Of a DNA stretch of 64,000 nt, positions 47,398 to 56,334 are shown piece after piece. The notes under the pieces were generated by a model. The model was not told where the DNA came from. It was given only the letters and a program-made list of their open reading frames with translations, and did not search any database. Positions within the stretch are counted from its first letter, which is position 1; each line of letters starts with the position of its first letter. The translations under genes were made by a program, and so were the position numbers. The stretch spans positions 1 through 64,000 of the forward strand of contig JAFUEX010000024.1 in assembly GCA_017470165.1 (NCBI GenBank), in the 5' to 3' direction. The stretch comes from Alphaproteobacteria bacterium. GTDB taxonomy: Bacteria; Pseudomonadota; Alphaproteobacteria; RF32; CAG-239.

Positions 47398-47454
47398 AGG
47401 TTAGGGTTTAGTTGTTTATAAGTTGTTTAATGGTTTGAATTTTGAGATAAAAAA

Positions 47455-48039
47455 ATGAAATTGGCGGCAATAACAGGTTCAATAGGCTGCGGGAAAACCA
47501 CACTGGCAAAAATTGCTTCAGATTTGGGGTATGCGGTGTTTGATGTTGATGCATGGGTGAGAAGAATCTACCGTAATAAGGTGTTTTTGCAACAGTTGGA
47601 AAATTTGTTTAAAGGAAGTGTGAAAAACGGAGCGGCGGATAAGAAGTATCTTAGAAGTATAGTGTTTAATGATAAAGAAAAATTGGAGGATTTGGAGAAT
47701 TTAATTTATCCTAAACTCCATTTGATGATGAAAAATGCAATTAGAAAAAACGCAAAGCGGAATAATATTTGTTTTTTGGATATTGCTTTGTTGTTTGAAA
47801 AGGGATGGGATAAATATTGCGATTTTATTATTTTGGCTGATGTTGACTATGAAATTCAAAAACAAAGAGTGATGATTAGGGATAATATCAGCGAAGACGG
47901 ATTTGAGATGATTAATAATGCTCAGATGAATAATGAAAAAAAGAAAAATTTGGTTGATGCGGTGGTTGATACAAATAAACCGATTAATGTTCTGAAAGTT
48001 GAAATGATTAATATTATCAGATGCTTGGAGATGATGTAG
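47455..48039 (+). CDS. coaE: dephospho-CoA kinase
   Basis: 194 residues with P-loop TGSIGCGKTTLAKI (7-20), DVDAWVRRIY and FLDIALLFEKGW. Phosphorylates the 3' OH of dephospho-CoA in the last step of CoA synthesis. It is the first gene right of the proposed origin and is followed by dnaQ 2 bases after its stop. More AT-rich than neighbours such as gatA. Confidence 0.95.
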   Translation: MKLAAITGSIGCGKTTLAKIASDLGYAVFDVDAWVRRIYRNKVFLQQLENLFKGSVKNGAADKKYLRSIVFNDKEKLEDLENLIYPKLHLMMKNAIRKNAKRNNICFLDIALLFEKGWDKYCDFIILADVDYEIQKQRVMIRDNISEDGFEMINNAQMNNEKKKNLVDAVVDTNKPINVLKVEMINIIRCLEMM

Positions 48040-48041
48040 TT

Positions 48042-48728
48042 ATGGTAAGGGAAATTGTTTTTGATACCGAAACAACGGGGTTTGATTATGATAAGGGTGA
48101 CAGGCTGGTTGAAATAGGCGCTTTGGAGCTGATTGATCATATTCAGAGCGGAAAGACTTTTCATAAATATATCAATCCGGAGAGAGAGGTGCCGGAAGAG
48201 GTGGTTAAGGTGCATGGTTTGACTTATGATTTTTTGAAGGATTTTCCGACTTTTGATGCTATTGCCGATGAATGGTTGGAGTTTGTCGGTGATGCAAAAT
48301 TGGTTGCGCATAATGCTAAGTTTGATATAAATTTTGTGAATTATGAGTTGAAGCAATTATGCAAGCCTGAAATGAGCTGGGATAAGGTGATTGATACCTT
48401 GGAGATTGCAAGGGGAATGTTTCCGAATGCAAGGTGTAGTTTGGATGCATTGTGCCGCAGGTTTGGGATAGATAACAGTGCGCGTACTTTTCACGGAGCT
48501 TTGTTGGATGCTCAGTTGTTGGCTGAGGTATATTTGGAATTATTGGGAGGTAAGGAGCCGACATTGTTGTTTGGCGGCGATGCCAAAAAAGGTGCTTTAG
48601 CAGCGGATGGTGAAAATATTGAACGTAATTTTCACGAGGCGAGAGTTTTTGCGATAGATGATGATTTTGAGGCGGAACACAATAAATTTTTGGAAGAAAA
48701 TATTAAAAACGCGCTTTGGAACGCTTAA
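48042..48728 (+). CDS. dnaQ: DNA polymerase III epsilon subunit
   Basis: 228 residues. DEDDh exonuclease: FDTETTGFD (Asp8, Glu10), HNAKFDINF, and HGALLDAQLLAEV. This is the proofreading subunit. ATG 48042 is preferred to an earlier in-frame start at 48021 inside coaE because it gives the normal N terminus (MVREIVFDTETTG). Confidence 0.95.
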   Translation: MVREIVFDTETTGFDYDKGDRLVEIGALELIDHIQSGKTFHKYINPEREVPEEVVKVHGLTYDFLKDFPTFDAIADEWLEFVGDAKLVAHNAKFDINFVNYELKQLCKPEMSWDKVIDTLEIARGMFPNARCSLDALCRRFGIDNSARTFHGALLDAQLLAEVYLELLGGKEPTLLFGGDAKKGALAADGENIERNFHEARVFAIDDDFEAEHNKFLEENIKNALWNA

Positions 48729-48806
48729 AATTAAAGTTGATTTTGTGATGGTTTTTAATTAATATCTCAATATTTGAGATTTAATAAATATAGGAGTACA
48801 CTAAAG

Positions 48807-49478
48807 GTGGTCTTGGGGAAAGATGTGCTGATTTATGATTTGGACGATACGTTGTATAATAAAACGGAAGAATTTGCCGATGTGTTGGATCAGACAATGG
48901 CCGAGGCTTTGGTTTATGATTTGGGGCTGAAAATGAGTCTTGAGGATACCAAAAAACTGGTTACCGAATCATATAAAATTTATCGCGACGGTGGGGAAAT
49001 TTTTTATAAAAATTACGGGATTGAGCCCAAGGATTTGTTTATTGCCTATCATCGACGCAAGCCGATTGATCTGATTAAACCTTATGATAATCTGATTGAT
49101 AAAATAAAGAGAGTTCCGGCAGAACAATATATTTTTACGGCCAGCGACAGATATGCTTCGGAAAAAATTTTGAAGCATTTGGGTTTGTATGAATTTTTTA
49201 AGGACAGATATTTTTCGGTTGAGGATTTTGGTGTTTATAAAAAGAATGAAGATGCCAAGGTTTATAAAGATTTTTGTCGGCGTATAGGTGTAAGACCGCA
49301 AGATGTGGTTTTTGTGGATGACAGTTATTCTAATTTGGAATTTGCTAAAGAAGCAGGGATGACCACGGTAAGAATTTATTATAAAAACAACTCAGCCAAG
49401 GATAAGACTTATATTGATTATGCGTATAAAGGAATCGAGAGTTTTTTGGATGAGGTGCTGGCCGCCGCGGCAGCCTGA
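48807..49478 (+). CDS. HAD-family hydrolase (pyrimidine 5'-nucleotidase-like)
   Basis: About 223 residues. Motif I IYDLDDTLYN, motif II IFTASDRYASEK and motif IV VVFVDDSYSNLEFAKEAG. The pattern fits the SDT1/pyrimidine 5'-nucleotidase branch of the HAD superfamily. Start chosen at GTG 48807, with AGGAG 10 bases upstream; an in-frame TTG at 48774 is less likely. The tail ends in AAAAA. It is convergent with the next gene, 4 bases apart. Confidence 0.8.
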   Translation: MVLGKDVLIYDLDDTLYNKTEEFADVLDQTMAEALVYDLGLKMSLEDTKKLVTESYKIYRDGGEIFYKNYGIEPKDLFIAYHRRKPIDLIKPYDNLIDKIKRVPAEQYIFTASDRYASEKILKHLGLYEFFKDRYFSVEDFGVYKKNEDAKVYKDFCRRIGVRPQDVVFVDDSYSNLEFAKEAGMTTVRIYYKNNSAKDKTYIDYAYKGIESFLDEVLAAAAA

Positions 49479-49482
49479 CAGC

Positions 49483-50145
49483 TTATTCTTTACATAGAAT
49501 GCTTTCGTATTTGTAATTAGCCGGATTGTCGAGTTTGTGCTGCTCGCCGGCTATTTCTTTTTTGATGAAATTAACCAGAGGCGATAGTTTTTGATTGTAA
49601 GTATCGGTGAGGTCTTTGGTGGTTTGGCCAAGCTGAGTGGTTGAAGAAATTTTTATCGGTTTGGTTTGTTTGATTATATTGGTGGCGGCAGCTTTGAAAA
49701 TCGGCAGGTAGTATTCCAAAGTTGATTTGTTGATTTGCTGGTGTGTTTGCTCGTGACGGAGCACAATGTTGTATTGGCACGAATCTTTGGTCAAAGAATT
49801 GGCCAGATAAATCATCGGTGAACTGAAACCTAAAAATATTTCAACTTTGGAAGGGGTTACGCAAAACTCCTTAATTCCGGTCATAGAGGCGGAAGATGAT
49901 AAGGAGATGTTGAAATTGATGTCGGCAACAGATAGTCCGGAGGCAAATAAATCGGATTCTACAAGGTCGAATTTTTTGGCCATGGCGGTTATTTCGTTGA
50001 TGTCTTTGCTGCTGTCGTAAGTGAGGTTGCCGAAAGATGAGGTGACGGTTATTTCCGGATTGACCAACAAATCGTCGCAATCAAGAGCAAAAGCGACGGG
50101 GGTGAAAAAAACAAGCAATGTTAATACAAAAAAAAGTTTTTTCAT
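49483..50145 (-). CDS. exported protein with an HExxH motif (putative metallopeptidase)
   Basis: 220 residues with a signal peptide (1-20, ending VAFA). The notable motif is VLRHEQTHQQ at ~128-137, an HExxH zinc-binding sequence (His131, Glu132, His135). A third ligand is not obvious. N-terminal part contains Cys residues near the mature start. No family recognised; an exported zinc peptidase is an inference from this motif only. Confidence 0.6.
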   Translation of the reverse strand: MKKLFFVLTLLVFFTPVAFALDCDDLLVNPEITVTSSFGNLTYDSSKDINEITAMAKKFDLVESDLFASGLSVADINFNISLSSSASMTGIKEFCVTPSKVEIFLGFSSPMIYLANSLTKDSCQYNIVLRHEQTHQQINKSTLEYYLPIFKAAATNIIKQTKPIKISSTTQLGQTTKDLTDTYNQKLSPLVNFIKKEIAGEQHKLDNPANYKYESILCKE

Positions 50146-50179
50146 GATATAGTTATTATAAGGGATAATTGGTTAAATT

Positions 50180-50734
50180 ATGGTTGATATGAAAAAAATA
50201 GGATTGTTTTTGTTTTTGTTGTTGTTTGCAAGCGGGGCTTACGGACAATATATGCGCAAGTTAAGAGAACCGGATTTTTTTATTCCAGAAGCAGATAAAA
50301 TGCACAAGCAGGAAAAAATACCGGAATTTAAGTTGGTGGTGAAAGAAAAACAGGCTGCAGAAAATAACAATAGCAAGACAGAAGCTGGTTTTGAGGAAAA
50401 TAGCGCTAACATTAAGGTCGGGGTGGTTAAACTAGCGGCCGATGCGGTTAAAAATACACAAAATGTAGCGGTAGGCCGAGAGGATAATATAAAAAAATCG
50501 CTGTATGATATTAAAGGTGTGCCGGAATACAAGAATAAATATAATCAATATATTGATGATATTATGACTTTTTATAATGAAGGCAAGATGCCGGAAAATG
50601 AGAAGTTGCAAAAAGATTTGGCGGCGATGAGCAGCAGTGATAATTTTGAGGTTACCGACGAGGCTCCCAAAAAACTGACCTCACAAGAGATGGCAGAGTT
50701 TTATAAGATTTATCAAGATATAATCAAACAATAG
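50180..50734 (+). CDS. exported hypothetical protein
   Basis: 184 residues with an N-terminal signal peptide or anchor (KKIGLFLFLLLFASGAYGQ). The rest is hydrophilic and lysine-rich, partly predicted helical. The start is uncertain between ATG 50180 and ATG 50189. No family recognised. It lies divergent from the HExxH protein gene. Confidence 0.55.
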   Translation: MVDMKKIGLFLFLLLFASGAYGQYMRKLREPDFFIPEADKMHKQEKIPEFKLVVKEKQAAENNNSKTEAGFEENSANIKVGVVKLAADAVKNTQNVAVGREDNIKKSLYDIKGVPEYKNKYNQYIDDIMTFYNEGKMPENEKLQKDLAAMSSSDNFEVTDEAPKKLTSQEMAEFYKIYQDIIKQ

Positions 50735-50773
50735 CTATTGTTTAAGATGCAAATTGTGAACAGCCGACATCGG

Positions 50774-51241
50774 TTAAAATTCAATGGCATACATATCGCT
50801 AATCAGCCAGTGCGAATCGATATATTGCATAACATAGATTATGTTACCATTGCAAAGACCAAACCAGTTGCCGTCGCAAGAGCTTTTGGTGTGAACCTCA
50901 ATCGTGCCGTCGTTACGCGGGGTGAGATTATAGATTTGATAGGACTGAAAGGTGGGGCGTTGCAGACTTTCGTCTCGGATGAAGACAAAAGACGGCAGAT
51001 ATTTTTGTGCGGCTGCGCAGTCAGCAAATTCAGGATTGATGATACATTTTACGGCAGTGTTAATGGTGCAAATTATCTCAGAGGAATTGTCACAGCCGAG
51101 GGGAAGAGAATCGGCGCTGAATGAAAAGATGGTTTCTTTATCAATGGAGGCGGATTCATTTTGCATTTTGGCAGAAGAATCGACAGATTTGGAACAAGCG
51201 GTGAGTGCAAGCAAAAAAGTGCAGAGAATAAATTTTTTCAT
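50774..51241 (-). CDS. small lipoprotein of unknown function
   Basis: 155 residues. Signal peptide with lipobox LTAC (cleavage before Cys16 of CTFLLALTACSKS). The mature part has three Cys pairs (CDNSSEIIC, KCIINPEFADC, SSCDGNWFGLC), suggesting disulfides in the periplasm or outer membrane. No family recognised. An overlapping plus-strand frame (50738-51124) is a shadow. Confidence 0.7.
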   Translation of the reverse strand: MKKFILCTFLLALTACSKSVDSSAKMQNESASIDKETIFSFSADSLPLGCDNSSEIICTINTAVKCIINPEFADCAAAQKYLPSFVFIRDESLQRPTFQSYQIYNLTPRNDGTIEVHTKSSCDGNWFGLCNGNIIYVMQYIDSHWLISDMYAIEF

Positions 51242-51294
51242 TGACGAAATCCCCTTAATAATCAGTATGTTCTAAAATATAATATAAAAAAAAT

Positions 51295-51322
51295 AAAAAG
51301 GAAGAGAAAACTCTTCCTTTTT
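51295..51322 (-). terminator. intrinsic terminator of the beta-barrel gene
   Basis: Perfect 12-bp stem AAAAAGGAAGAG / CTCTTCCTTTTT with a 4-base loop and flanking A/T runs; it follows the stop at 51346 on the minus strand. Confidence 0.85.
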
Positions 51323-51345
51323 AAGGATATGTTGCTTAAGGCAAA

Positions 51346-51888
51346 TTAGAAAGTGTATTTCAGGCCCAAAGAATATTCCATAAAGTGGTCCAAACCATCC
51401 AACTTGTCAGCCCAGATGTAGCGAACAATACCGCGAACAGCAATGTTGTTGGTGATGTTGTACTGAGCACCGGCACCCAAACGATAGCCTAAGCCGTTGT
51501 CAGAACCTTTGCCTTCGCCATTATCAAAATCGAAGTCATAGTTGGCAATACCGGCAGTTCCCAACAAAGAGAATACGCGGTCGCAGCCCAAGGGCAGGTA
51601 AGCATAGCCATCCAAACCATAAGCGGCAAAGTCAGCTTTTACTTTTGTGCCTTTAACAATTTTGTGCCATTTGTTGGAGTTCTGATAGAAAACTTCAGTG
51701 CCGAAGAAACGGTTGTATTCGGTACCTACAAATACCGAGTAGGAGTGCATATCAACATCAGGCGACTGAGAAGCGACAGATGTCAGATTGTACTGAGCAC
51801 CAACATAGGGTCTGAACTCCAAAGCGTTAGCCGAAGAGGCCAAAGCAATAGCTGAAACAGCAGCTAACAAAGCAATATTTTTATTCAT
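51346..51888 (-). CDS. outer-membrane beta-barrel protein (OmpA-like small porin family)
   Basis: 180 residues. Signal peptide (1-22, ending SSANA) then a compact 8-strand-type barrel pattern: alternating aromatic and polar residues (FRPYVGAQYNLT, NIAVRGIVRYIW) and C-terminal SLGLKYTF, typical of barrel ends recognised by BAM. Ligand unknown. ATG 51888 has AAGGAG upstream; an upstream in-frame start at 51933 is less likely. Confidence 0.85.
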   Translation of the reverse strand: MNKNIALLAAVSAIALASSANALEFRPYVGAQYNLTSVASQSPDVDMHSYSVFVGTEYNRFFGTEVFYQNSNKWHKIVKGTKVKADFAAYGLDGYAYLPLGCDRVFSLLGTAGIANYDFDFDNGEGKGSDNGLGYRLGAGAQYNITNNIAVRGIVRYIWADKLDGLDHFMEYSLGLKYTF

Positions 51889-52031
51889 AAAAAAGCTCCT
51901 TTTATTAAACTTAAGTTTTATAACGCTGACCACTATATACTAATTTAAAAAAAATGGAAGTAAAAAATTACACAAAATGTTGTTAATTATTAAAATAGGT
52001 GTTAATCTGAGATAAATTTGAGGAGATGATT

Positions 52032-52667
52032 ATGCGCAAAACAACAATAAATCAAAAAGGTTCCAGTATGGTGGAGATGCTGGGAGTGCTGACAATTATC
52101 GGAATGGTTGGTATGGGGGCGATTAAATTTATCGGCGGAGTGCATAATGTTTTTATTCAAAATATGGTGGTTAACGAGGCCAGAGATTTACAGAAGGTTA
52201 TTTCGGACAGATACAGATTTGAAGGAAATTACAACGATTTGTTTGACGGACGCAATGATCCTGATGCAGTGGCCAAATTTTTGTGCGGCGAAGGTGATAA
52301 TAAAAAGCGGATGGCTCCTTATCAGATGTGCTCGGGAGATAAGATGCATCATCGCGGCGGCGGGGCGGTTTTGGTTTATCCGGTTAGTGGGGATACTACC
52401 AAGTATACCATGGTTTTTGAGGGGCTGAGTGATACGGCCTGTTCATCTTTGGCGCAGGTTAACTGGTTTACCAGACAGAAGTCTGATGTGTATCAGATGG
52501 TGATTACCGATGGTAAGGATCAAACGACTTTTGTGGCCAATTCGCCTTATGTGGAAGATGAAACCGCCGAGGGGATTGCAACGGGAATTTTTCCGGTGGG
52601 GGCCTCACAAGCACTGGCGGCTTGCGCCAACGGCAACAACAGCAAGGTGCAGCTGACGTTTTTTTAA
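52032..52667 (+). CDS. type IV prepilin-like protein (pseudopilin)
   Basis: 211 residues. Prepilin cleavage pattern: basic leader MRKTTINQKG, cut after Gly10, then SSMVEMLGVL with Glu at +5, followed by a hydrophobic helix. GAGGAG lies 6 bases before ATG 52032; an earlier ATG at 52026 overlaps it. The globular part is rich in Gly/Asp and has several cysteines (CGEGD, MCSGDK, LAACANG). No other pilus genes are in the window. Confidence 0.8.
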   Translation: MRKTTINQKGSSMVEMLGVLTIIGMVGMGAIKFIGGVHNVFIQNMVVNEARDLQKVISDRYRFEGNYNDLFDGRNDPDAVAKFLCGEGDNKKRMAPYQMCSGDKMHHRGGGAVLVYPVSGDTTKYTMVFEGLSDTACSSLAQVNWFTRQKSDVYQMVITDGKDQTTFVANSPYVEDETAEGIATGIFPVGASQALAACANGNNSKVQLTFF

Positions 52668-52692
52668 TCGGCTGAGGAGCATGGAGCGATAG

Positions 52693-53124
52693 GTGTTTAA
52701 GGTTAATGATGTAAACAAAAGTACAAATATCGGCAAGCAGCGGGCGGTCGGAAAAACCGGCTCTGGAGAGGATTTTGCGCAATATCTCAATATCGGGCAG
52801 AGTGCACGTATGCAAGATGTGAAGGCAACGGCGGCGGTGGCTTCGGCGGATGCGATTTTTGCCGCACAGATGGTGGATGATGAAGAAAAAAAGCAAATCA
52901 GAGAGAAGATGATTAAAAAAGGCTATGACCTTTTGGATAAACTCGATGAAATAAGACAAGGGCTGCTGCAAGGAGAAATAGCCAAAGAGCGGCTGATTGA
53001 GATTTCGCGGTTTGTGAAAAGCAGCAATTTTGATACCGCCGATGAACGGTTGCGGGAAATATTGAGCGAGATTGAGCTGAGGGTGGAAGTGGAAATCGAA
53101 AAAATCCGCCGGAATTATATTTAA
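52693..53124 (+). CDS. fliX: FliX-like flagellar class II regulator
   Basis: 143 residues with the FliX domain in the C-terminal half (KKGYDLLDKLDEIRQGLLQG and ILSEIELRVEVEIEKI). In Caulobacter FliX controls the flagellar activator FlbD. The start is a GTG with GGAG 6 bases upstream. There are no other flagellar genes in the window, so its partner is not visible. Confidence 0.75.
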   Translation: MFKVNDVNKSTNIGKQRAVGKTGSGEDFAQYLNIGQSARMQDVKATAAVASADAIFAAQMVDDEEKKQIREKMIKKGYDLLDKLDEIRQGLLQGEIAKERLIEISRFVKSSNFDTADERLREILSEIELRVEVEIEKIRRNYI

Positions 53125-53191
53125 CTCATTGTAATATTTGCTGATTAAATTGGTGGGCAGGCTTAAAAATGCAAAAAAATTGCCCGCGTCT

Positions 53192-53220
53192 CTTGCATCA
53201 AAAAAAATCGATTCCTATAT
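53192..53220 (+). promoter_or_regulatory. RpoH (sigma-32) promoter of dnaK
   Basis: CTTG (53192-53195), 18 bases, CCTATAT (53214-53220) matches the alphaproteobacterial heat-shock consensus CTTG-N17/18-CYTATNT. It lies 56 bases before the dnaK ATG. Confidence 0.8.
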
Positions 53221-53276
53221 AAGTTAACAGATAAGATTTTGTTACAAATTTTACATTGATGAAAGAAGGAAATATT

Positions 53277-55193
53277 ATGAGCAATAAAGTTATAGGTATT
53301 GATTTGGGAACCACCAATTCCTGTTTTGCCGTTATGGAAGGCGGGGAGGCCAAAGTTTTGGAAAACTCCGAGGGTGCGCGTACTACCCCCTCGATGGTAG
53401 CTTTTACCGATAATGAACGTTTGGTCGGTTTTCCGGCCAAGCGGCAAGCGGTTACCAATCCGGAGAACACATTGTTTGCCATTAAAAGGTTAATCGGGCG
53501 GAGGTATGATTCGCCGGAAGTTGCTAAGGACAAGGGCTTGGTGCCGTTTAAGATTATTCAGGGCGACAACGGTGATGCTTGGGTTGAGGCTAAGGGACAG
53601 AAATATGCCCCCTCGCAGATTTCGGCGATTGTGCTGCAAAAAATTAAGGAATATGCCGAGAGTTATTTGGGCGAGAAAATCGAAAAGGCGGTTATTACCG
53701 TGCCGGCGTATTTTAATGACTCGCAACGTCAGGCAACCAAAGATGCCGGTAAGATTGCCGGTTTGGAGGTTCTGCGAATTATTAATGAGCCGACGGCGGC
53801 TGCTTTGGCCTATGGATTGGATAAAAACAAGACCGGTACTATCGCGGTTTATGACTTGGGCGGCGGTACTTTCGATATTTCGATTTTGGAAATCGGTGAC
53901 GGGGTATTTGAAGTTAAGTCGACTAATGGTGATACTTTCCTTGGCGGTGAGGATTTTGACCAGCGGTTGGTTAACTATTTGGCAGATGAGTTCAAGAAAG
54001 AATCCGGCATTGATTTGAAAAATGACCGTTTGGCGCTGCAACGCTTGAAAGAAGCGGCAGAAAAGGCCAAGATTGAATTGTCGTCTACCACTCAGACCGA
54101 GGTTAATCTGCCGTTTATTACTGCAGATGCTACCGGACCTAAACATCTGAACATTAAACTTACTCGCGCTAAGTTGGAATCGATTGTGGAGGATTTGATT
54201 GAGCGCACGGTTGAGCCTTGCAAAAAAGCTATGGCAGATGCCGGTGTTTTGGCCAATGATATCAGCGAGGTGATTTTGGTCGGCGGTCAGACGCGTATGC
54301 CTAAAGTGCAAGAAAAAGTGAAAGAAATCTTTGGCAAAGAGCCGCATAAGGGGGTTAACCCTGATGAGGTGGTTGCGGTTGGCGCGGCCATTCAGGGCGG
54401 TGTTTTGATGGGCGATGTAAAAGATGTTTTGTTGCTGGATGTGACCCCGTTGTCTTTGGGTATTGAAACTTTGGGCGGGGTGTTTACCAGATTGATTGAC
54501 CGCAACACGACTATTCCTACTCGCAAGAGTCAAGTATTCTCTACAGCCGAAGACGGGCAGACCGCTGTTACTATCCGCGTGTTCCAAGGTGAGCGCGAGA
54601 TGGCGGCTGATAACAAGCTGCTGGGACAGTTCGATTTGGTGGGAATTCCGCCGGCACCGCGCGGTATGCCGCAAATTGAGGTTACTTTTGATATTGACGC
54701 TAACGGTATTGTTAATGTTTCGGCCAAAGATAAGGCGACCAATAAGGAGCAAGCTATTCGTATTCAGGCCAGCGGCGGTTTGTCGGATGCCGATATCGAA
54801 AAAATGGTTAAAGAGGCGGAAGCTAATGCTGCGGCCGATAAGCAAAAGAAAGAGGCGGTTGAGGCCAAGAATCAGGCTGAGGCTTTGGTACATTCTACCG
54901 AAAAAACCTTAAAAGAGCATGGCGATAAGATTTCGGCAGCAGACAAGCAAGCTATCGAGACAGAATTGAATGCTTTGAAGACGGCTTTGGAGGCTAATGA
55001 TGCCTCGGTTATCAAAGAGAAGACCAACAGCCTGATGCAGGCGTCACTCAAGCTCGGTGAGGCAATGTACAAAGCTCAGGCGGCCGAGGCTAATCCGCAA
55101 GGGGCGGCTCAGGGTGCTGATATGGGCGGAGCTGCCAACGGCGAGGCCAAAGATGACAAAGTAGTTGATGCTGATTTTGAAGAAGTAAAATAA
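53277..55193 (+). CDS. dnaK: chaperone DnaK (Hsp70)
   Basis: 638 residues. ATPase domain with [11 protein letters not shown] and [13 protein letters not shown]; substrate-binding domain with [14 protein letters not shown]; glycine/alanine-rich C-terminal tail ending [12 protein letters not shown] 53277 is preferred over 53256 because AAGGA lies 6 bases before it. dnaJ and grpE are not adjacent. A clear intrinsic terminator follows. Confidence 0.98.
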   Translation: MSNKVIGIDLGTTNSCFAVMEGGEAKVLENSEGARTTPSMVAFTDNERLVGFPAKRQAVTNPENTLFAIKRLIGRRYDSPEVAKDKGLVPFKIIQGDNGDAWVEAKGQKYAPSQISAIVLQKIKEYAESYLGEKIEKAVITVPAYFNDSQRQATKDAGKIAGLEVLRIINEPTAAALAYGLDKNKTGTIAVYDLGGGTFDISILEIGDGVFEVKSTNGDTFLGGEDFDQRLVNYLADEFKKESGIDLKNDRLALQRLKEAAEKAKIELSSTTQTEVNLPFITADATGPKHLNIKLTRAKLESIVEDLIERTVEPCKKAMADAGVLANDISEVILVGGQTRMPKVQEKVKEIFGKEPHKGVNPDEVVAVGAAIQGGVLMGDVKDVLLLDVTPLSLGIETLGGVFTRLIDRNTTIPTRKSQVFSTAEDGQTAVTIRVFQGEREMAADNKLLGQFDLVGIPPAPRGMPQIEVTFDIDANGIVNVSAKDKATNKEQAIRIQASGGLSDADIEKMVKEAEANAAADKQKKEAVEAKNQAEALVHSTEKTLKEHGDKISAADKQAIETELNALKTALEANDASVIKEKTNSLMQASLKLGEAMYKAQAAEANPQGAAQGADMGGAANGEAKDDKVVDADFEEVK

Positions 55194-55215
55194 GGCTTTA
55201 ATATTACTTGAAATG

Positions 55216-55253
55216 AAAAGAACAGTCTCTGAAAAGGCGACTGTTCTTTTTTT
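55216..55253 (+). terminator. intrinsic terminator of dnaK
   Basis: Stem AAAAGAACAGTC / GACTGTTCTTTT (12 bp, perfect), 11-base loop, T-run to 55253. Confidence 0.9.
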
Positions 55254-55278
55254 GATGGTAAAAAAACGAAGGGATGAA

Positions 55279-56334
55279 TTAGGAAAGTTTGCTTTTTAAT
55301 TGTCCGCAAGCGGCCAAAATGTCCTGACCGCGGGCAACGCGTATCGGAGCTTCGTAGCCGGCGGATTCCAACAGTTTGGAAAAAGCGTGAACTTTATTGT
55401 TTGAACTGGGGGCAAAATTGCACCCCGGCCAAGGGTTGAAGGGTATCAGATTGAATTTGGCTCCCAAATTGTATTGCTTCATTAAAGATATGAGCTGTTT
55501 TGCATCTTCGGGGGTGTCGTTAAAGTCTTTGAGCATCAGGTATTCGAAAGTTATCATTCGGCTCATACCCATAATGGCCTGATATTTTTGACAAGCAGTT
55601 AATACAGCCTCAATCGGATAGCGGTGGTTAATCGGCATAATCAGCGAGCGTTTTTCGTTGGTGGGTGCGTGCAGGCTGATGGCCAGTTTGACGCCAAGCT
55701 CGGATGCCACAGCTTCAATGTGCGGAGCAATACCCGAAGTAGAAAGGGTTATGCGGCGTTTGGAAATGGCAATCCCATCGCCGTCAGAGATGATTTTAAG
55801 AGCCTTAAAAACCTGCTCGCGGTTGTGCAGAGGTTCGCCCATACCCATTACCACGATGTTGGATAAGTAGCGGGTTTCATTGGTGGGGGAGGGCCATTCG
55901 CCATAAGTGTCGCGGGCAGTCATAAACTGGGAAACAATTTCGCCGGCGGTGAGGTTGCGGGTGATTTTTTGGCTGCCGGTATGGCAAAATTTGCAACCGA
56001 CCGCGCAACCAACTTGAGTGGAGATACAGACAGCACCGCGGTCTTCTTCGGGGATATAGACGGTTTCTATTCTTTCGCCATCGGCAAATTCCAGCAACCA
56101 TTTGCGGGTGCTGTCGGAGGAGAGTTGCTCGGTGACAATCTTCGGGCGGCCGATATAGTAGTGCTGCTGCAGTTTGCCGCGCAGCTCTTTGGACAAGTTG
56201 GTCATATTGTCAAAAGAGGTTTCGCCTTTGAAATATATCCATTGCCATAACTGCTTGGCGCGGAAGGGTTTTTCGCCGAGGAGAGAAAGCTCGCCTGCAA
56301 GCTCGTCTTTGGATAAACCGATTAAGTCTTTCAT
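55279..56334 (-). CDS. rlmN: 23S rRNA (adenine2503-C2)-methyltransferase
   Basis: About 351 residues, radical SAM. The CxxxCxxC cluster is in CAVGCKFCHTG (~112-122); partner Cys near the C terminus in RGQDILAACGQL. It methylates A2503 of 23S rRNA and A37 of tRNAs. The ATG at 56334 overlaps the ialB stop (TAATG); a GTG at 56343 is an alternative. Confidence 0.95.
   Translation of the reverse strand: MKDLIGLSKDELAGELSLLGEKPFRAKQLWQWIYFKGETSFDNMTNLSKELRGKLQQHYYIGRPKIVTEQLSSDSTRKWLLEFADGERIETVYIPEEDRGAVCISTQVGCAVGCKFCHTGSQKITRNLTAGEIVSQFMTARDTYGEWPSPTNETRYLSNIVVMGMGEPLHNREQVFKALKIISDGDGIAISKRRITLSTSGIAPHIEAVASELGVKLAISLHAPTNEKRSLIMPINHRYPIEAVLTACQKYQAIMGMSRMITFEYLMLKDFNDTPEDAKQLISLMKQYNLGAKFNLIPFNPWPGCNFAPSSNNKVHAFSKLLESAGYEAPIRVARGQDILAACGQLKSKLS

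Larger units (their letters stand above)
46951..47454. other. oriC: candidate chromosomal replication origin (oriC)
   Basis: A 504-base gene-free, AT-rich block between rho (minus) and coaE (plus). It contains three perfect TTATNCACA DnaA boxes (47288, 47318 minus strand, 47389) and near matches TTATCAACA (47067-47075, and 47182-47190 minus strand) and TAATACACA (47383-47391, minus strand). Strongly T-rich stretches flank the boxes (47220-47285), suiting an unwinding element. Gene orientation switches from mostly minus on the left to mostly plus on the right, as expected for codirectional replication. A short open frame (47229-47411) overlaps the boxes and is judged spurious. Confidence 0.75.

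Noticed and set aside
47229..47411. 60-residue open frame in the rho-coaE gap
   Set aside because: No ribosome site, extreme AT richness, and it overlaps perfect DnaA boxes. Judged spurious.
50738..51124. plus-strand frame opposite the lipoprotein
   Set aside because: The minus strand encodes a protein with a signal peptide and lipobox, so the plus frame is a shadow.
53490..54893. 467-residue frame antisense to dnaK
   Set aside because: It lies wholly opposite an unambiguous dnaK gene. Codon shadow.
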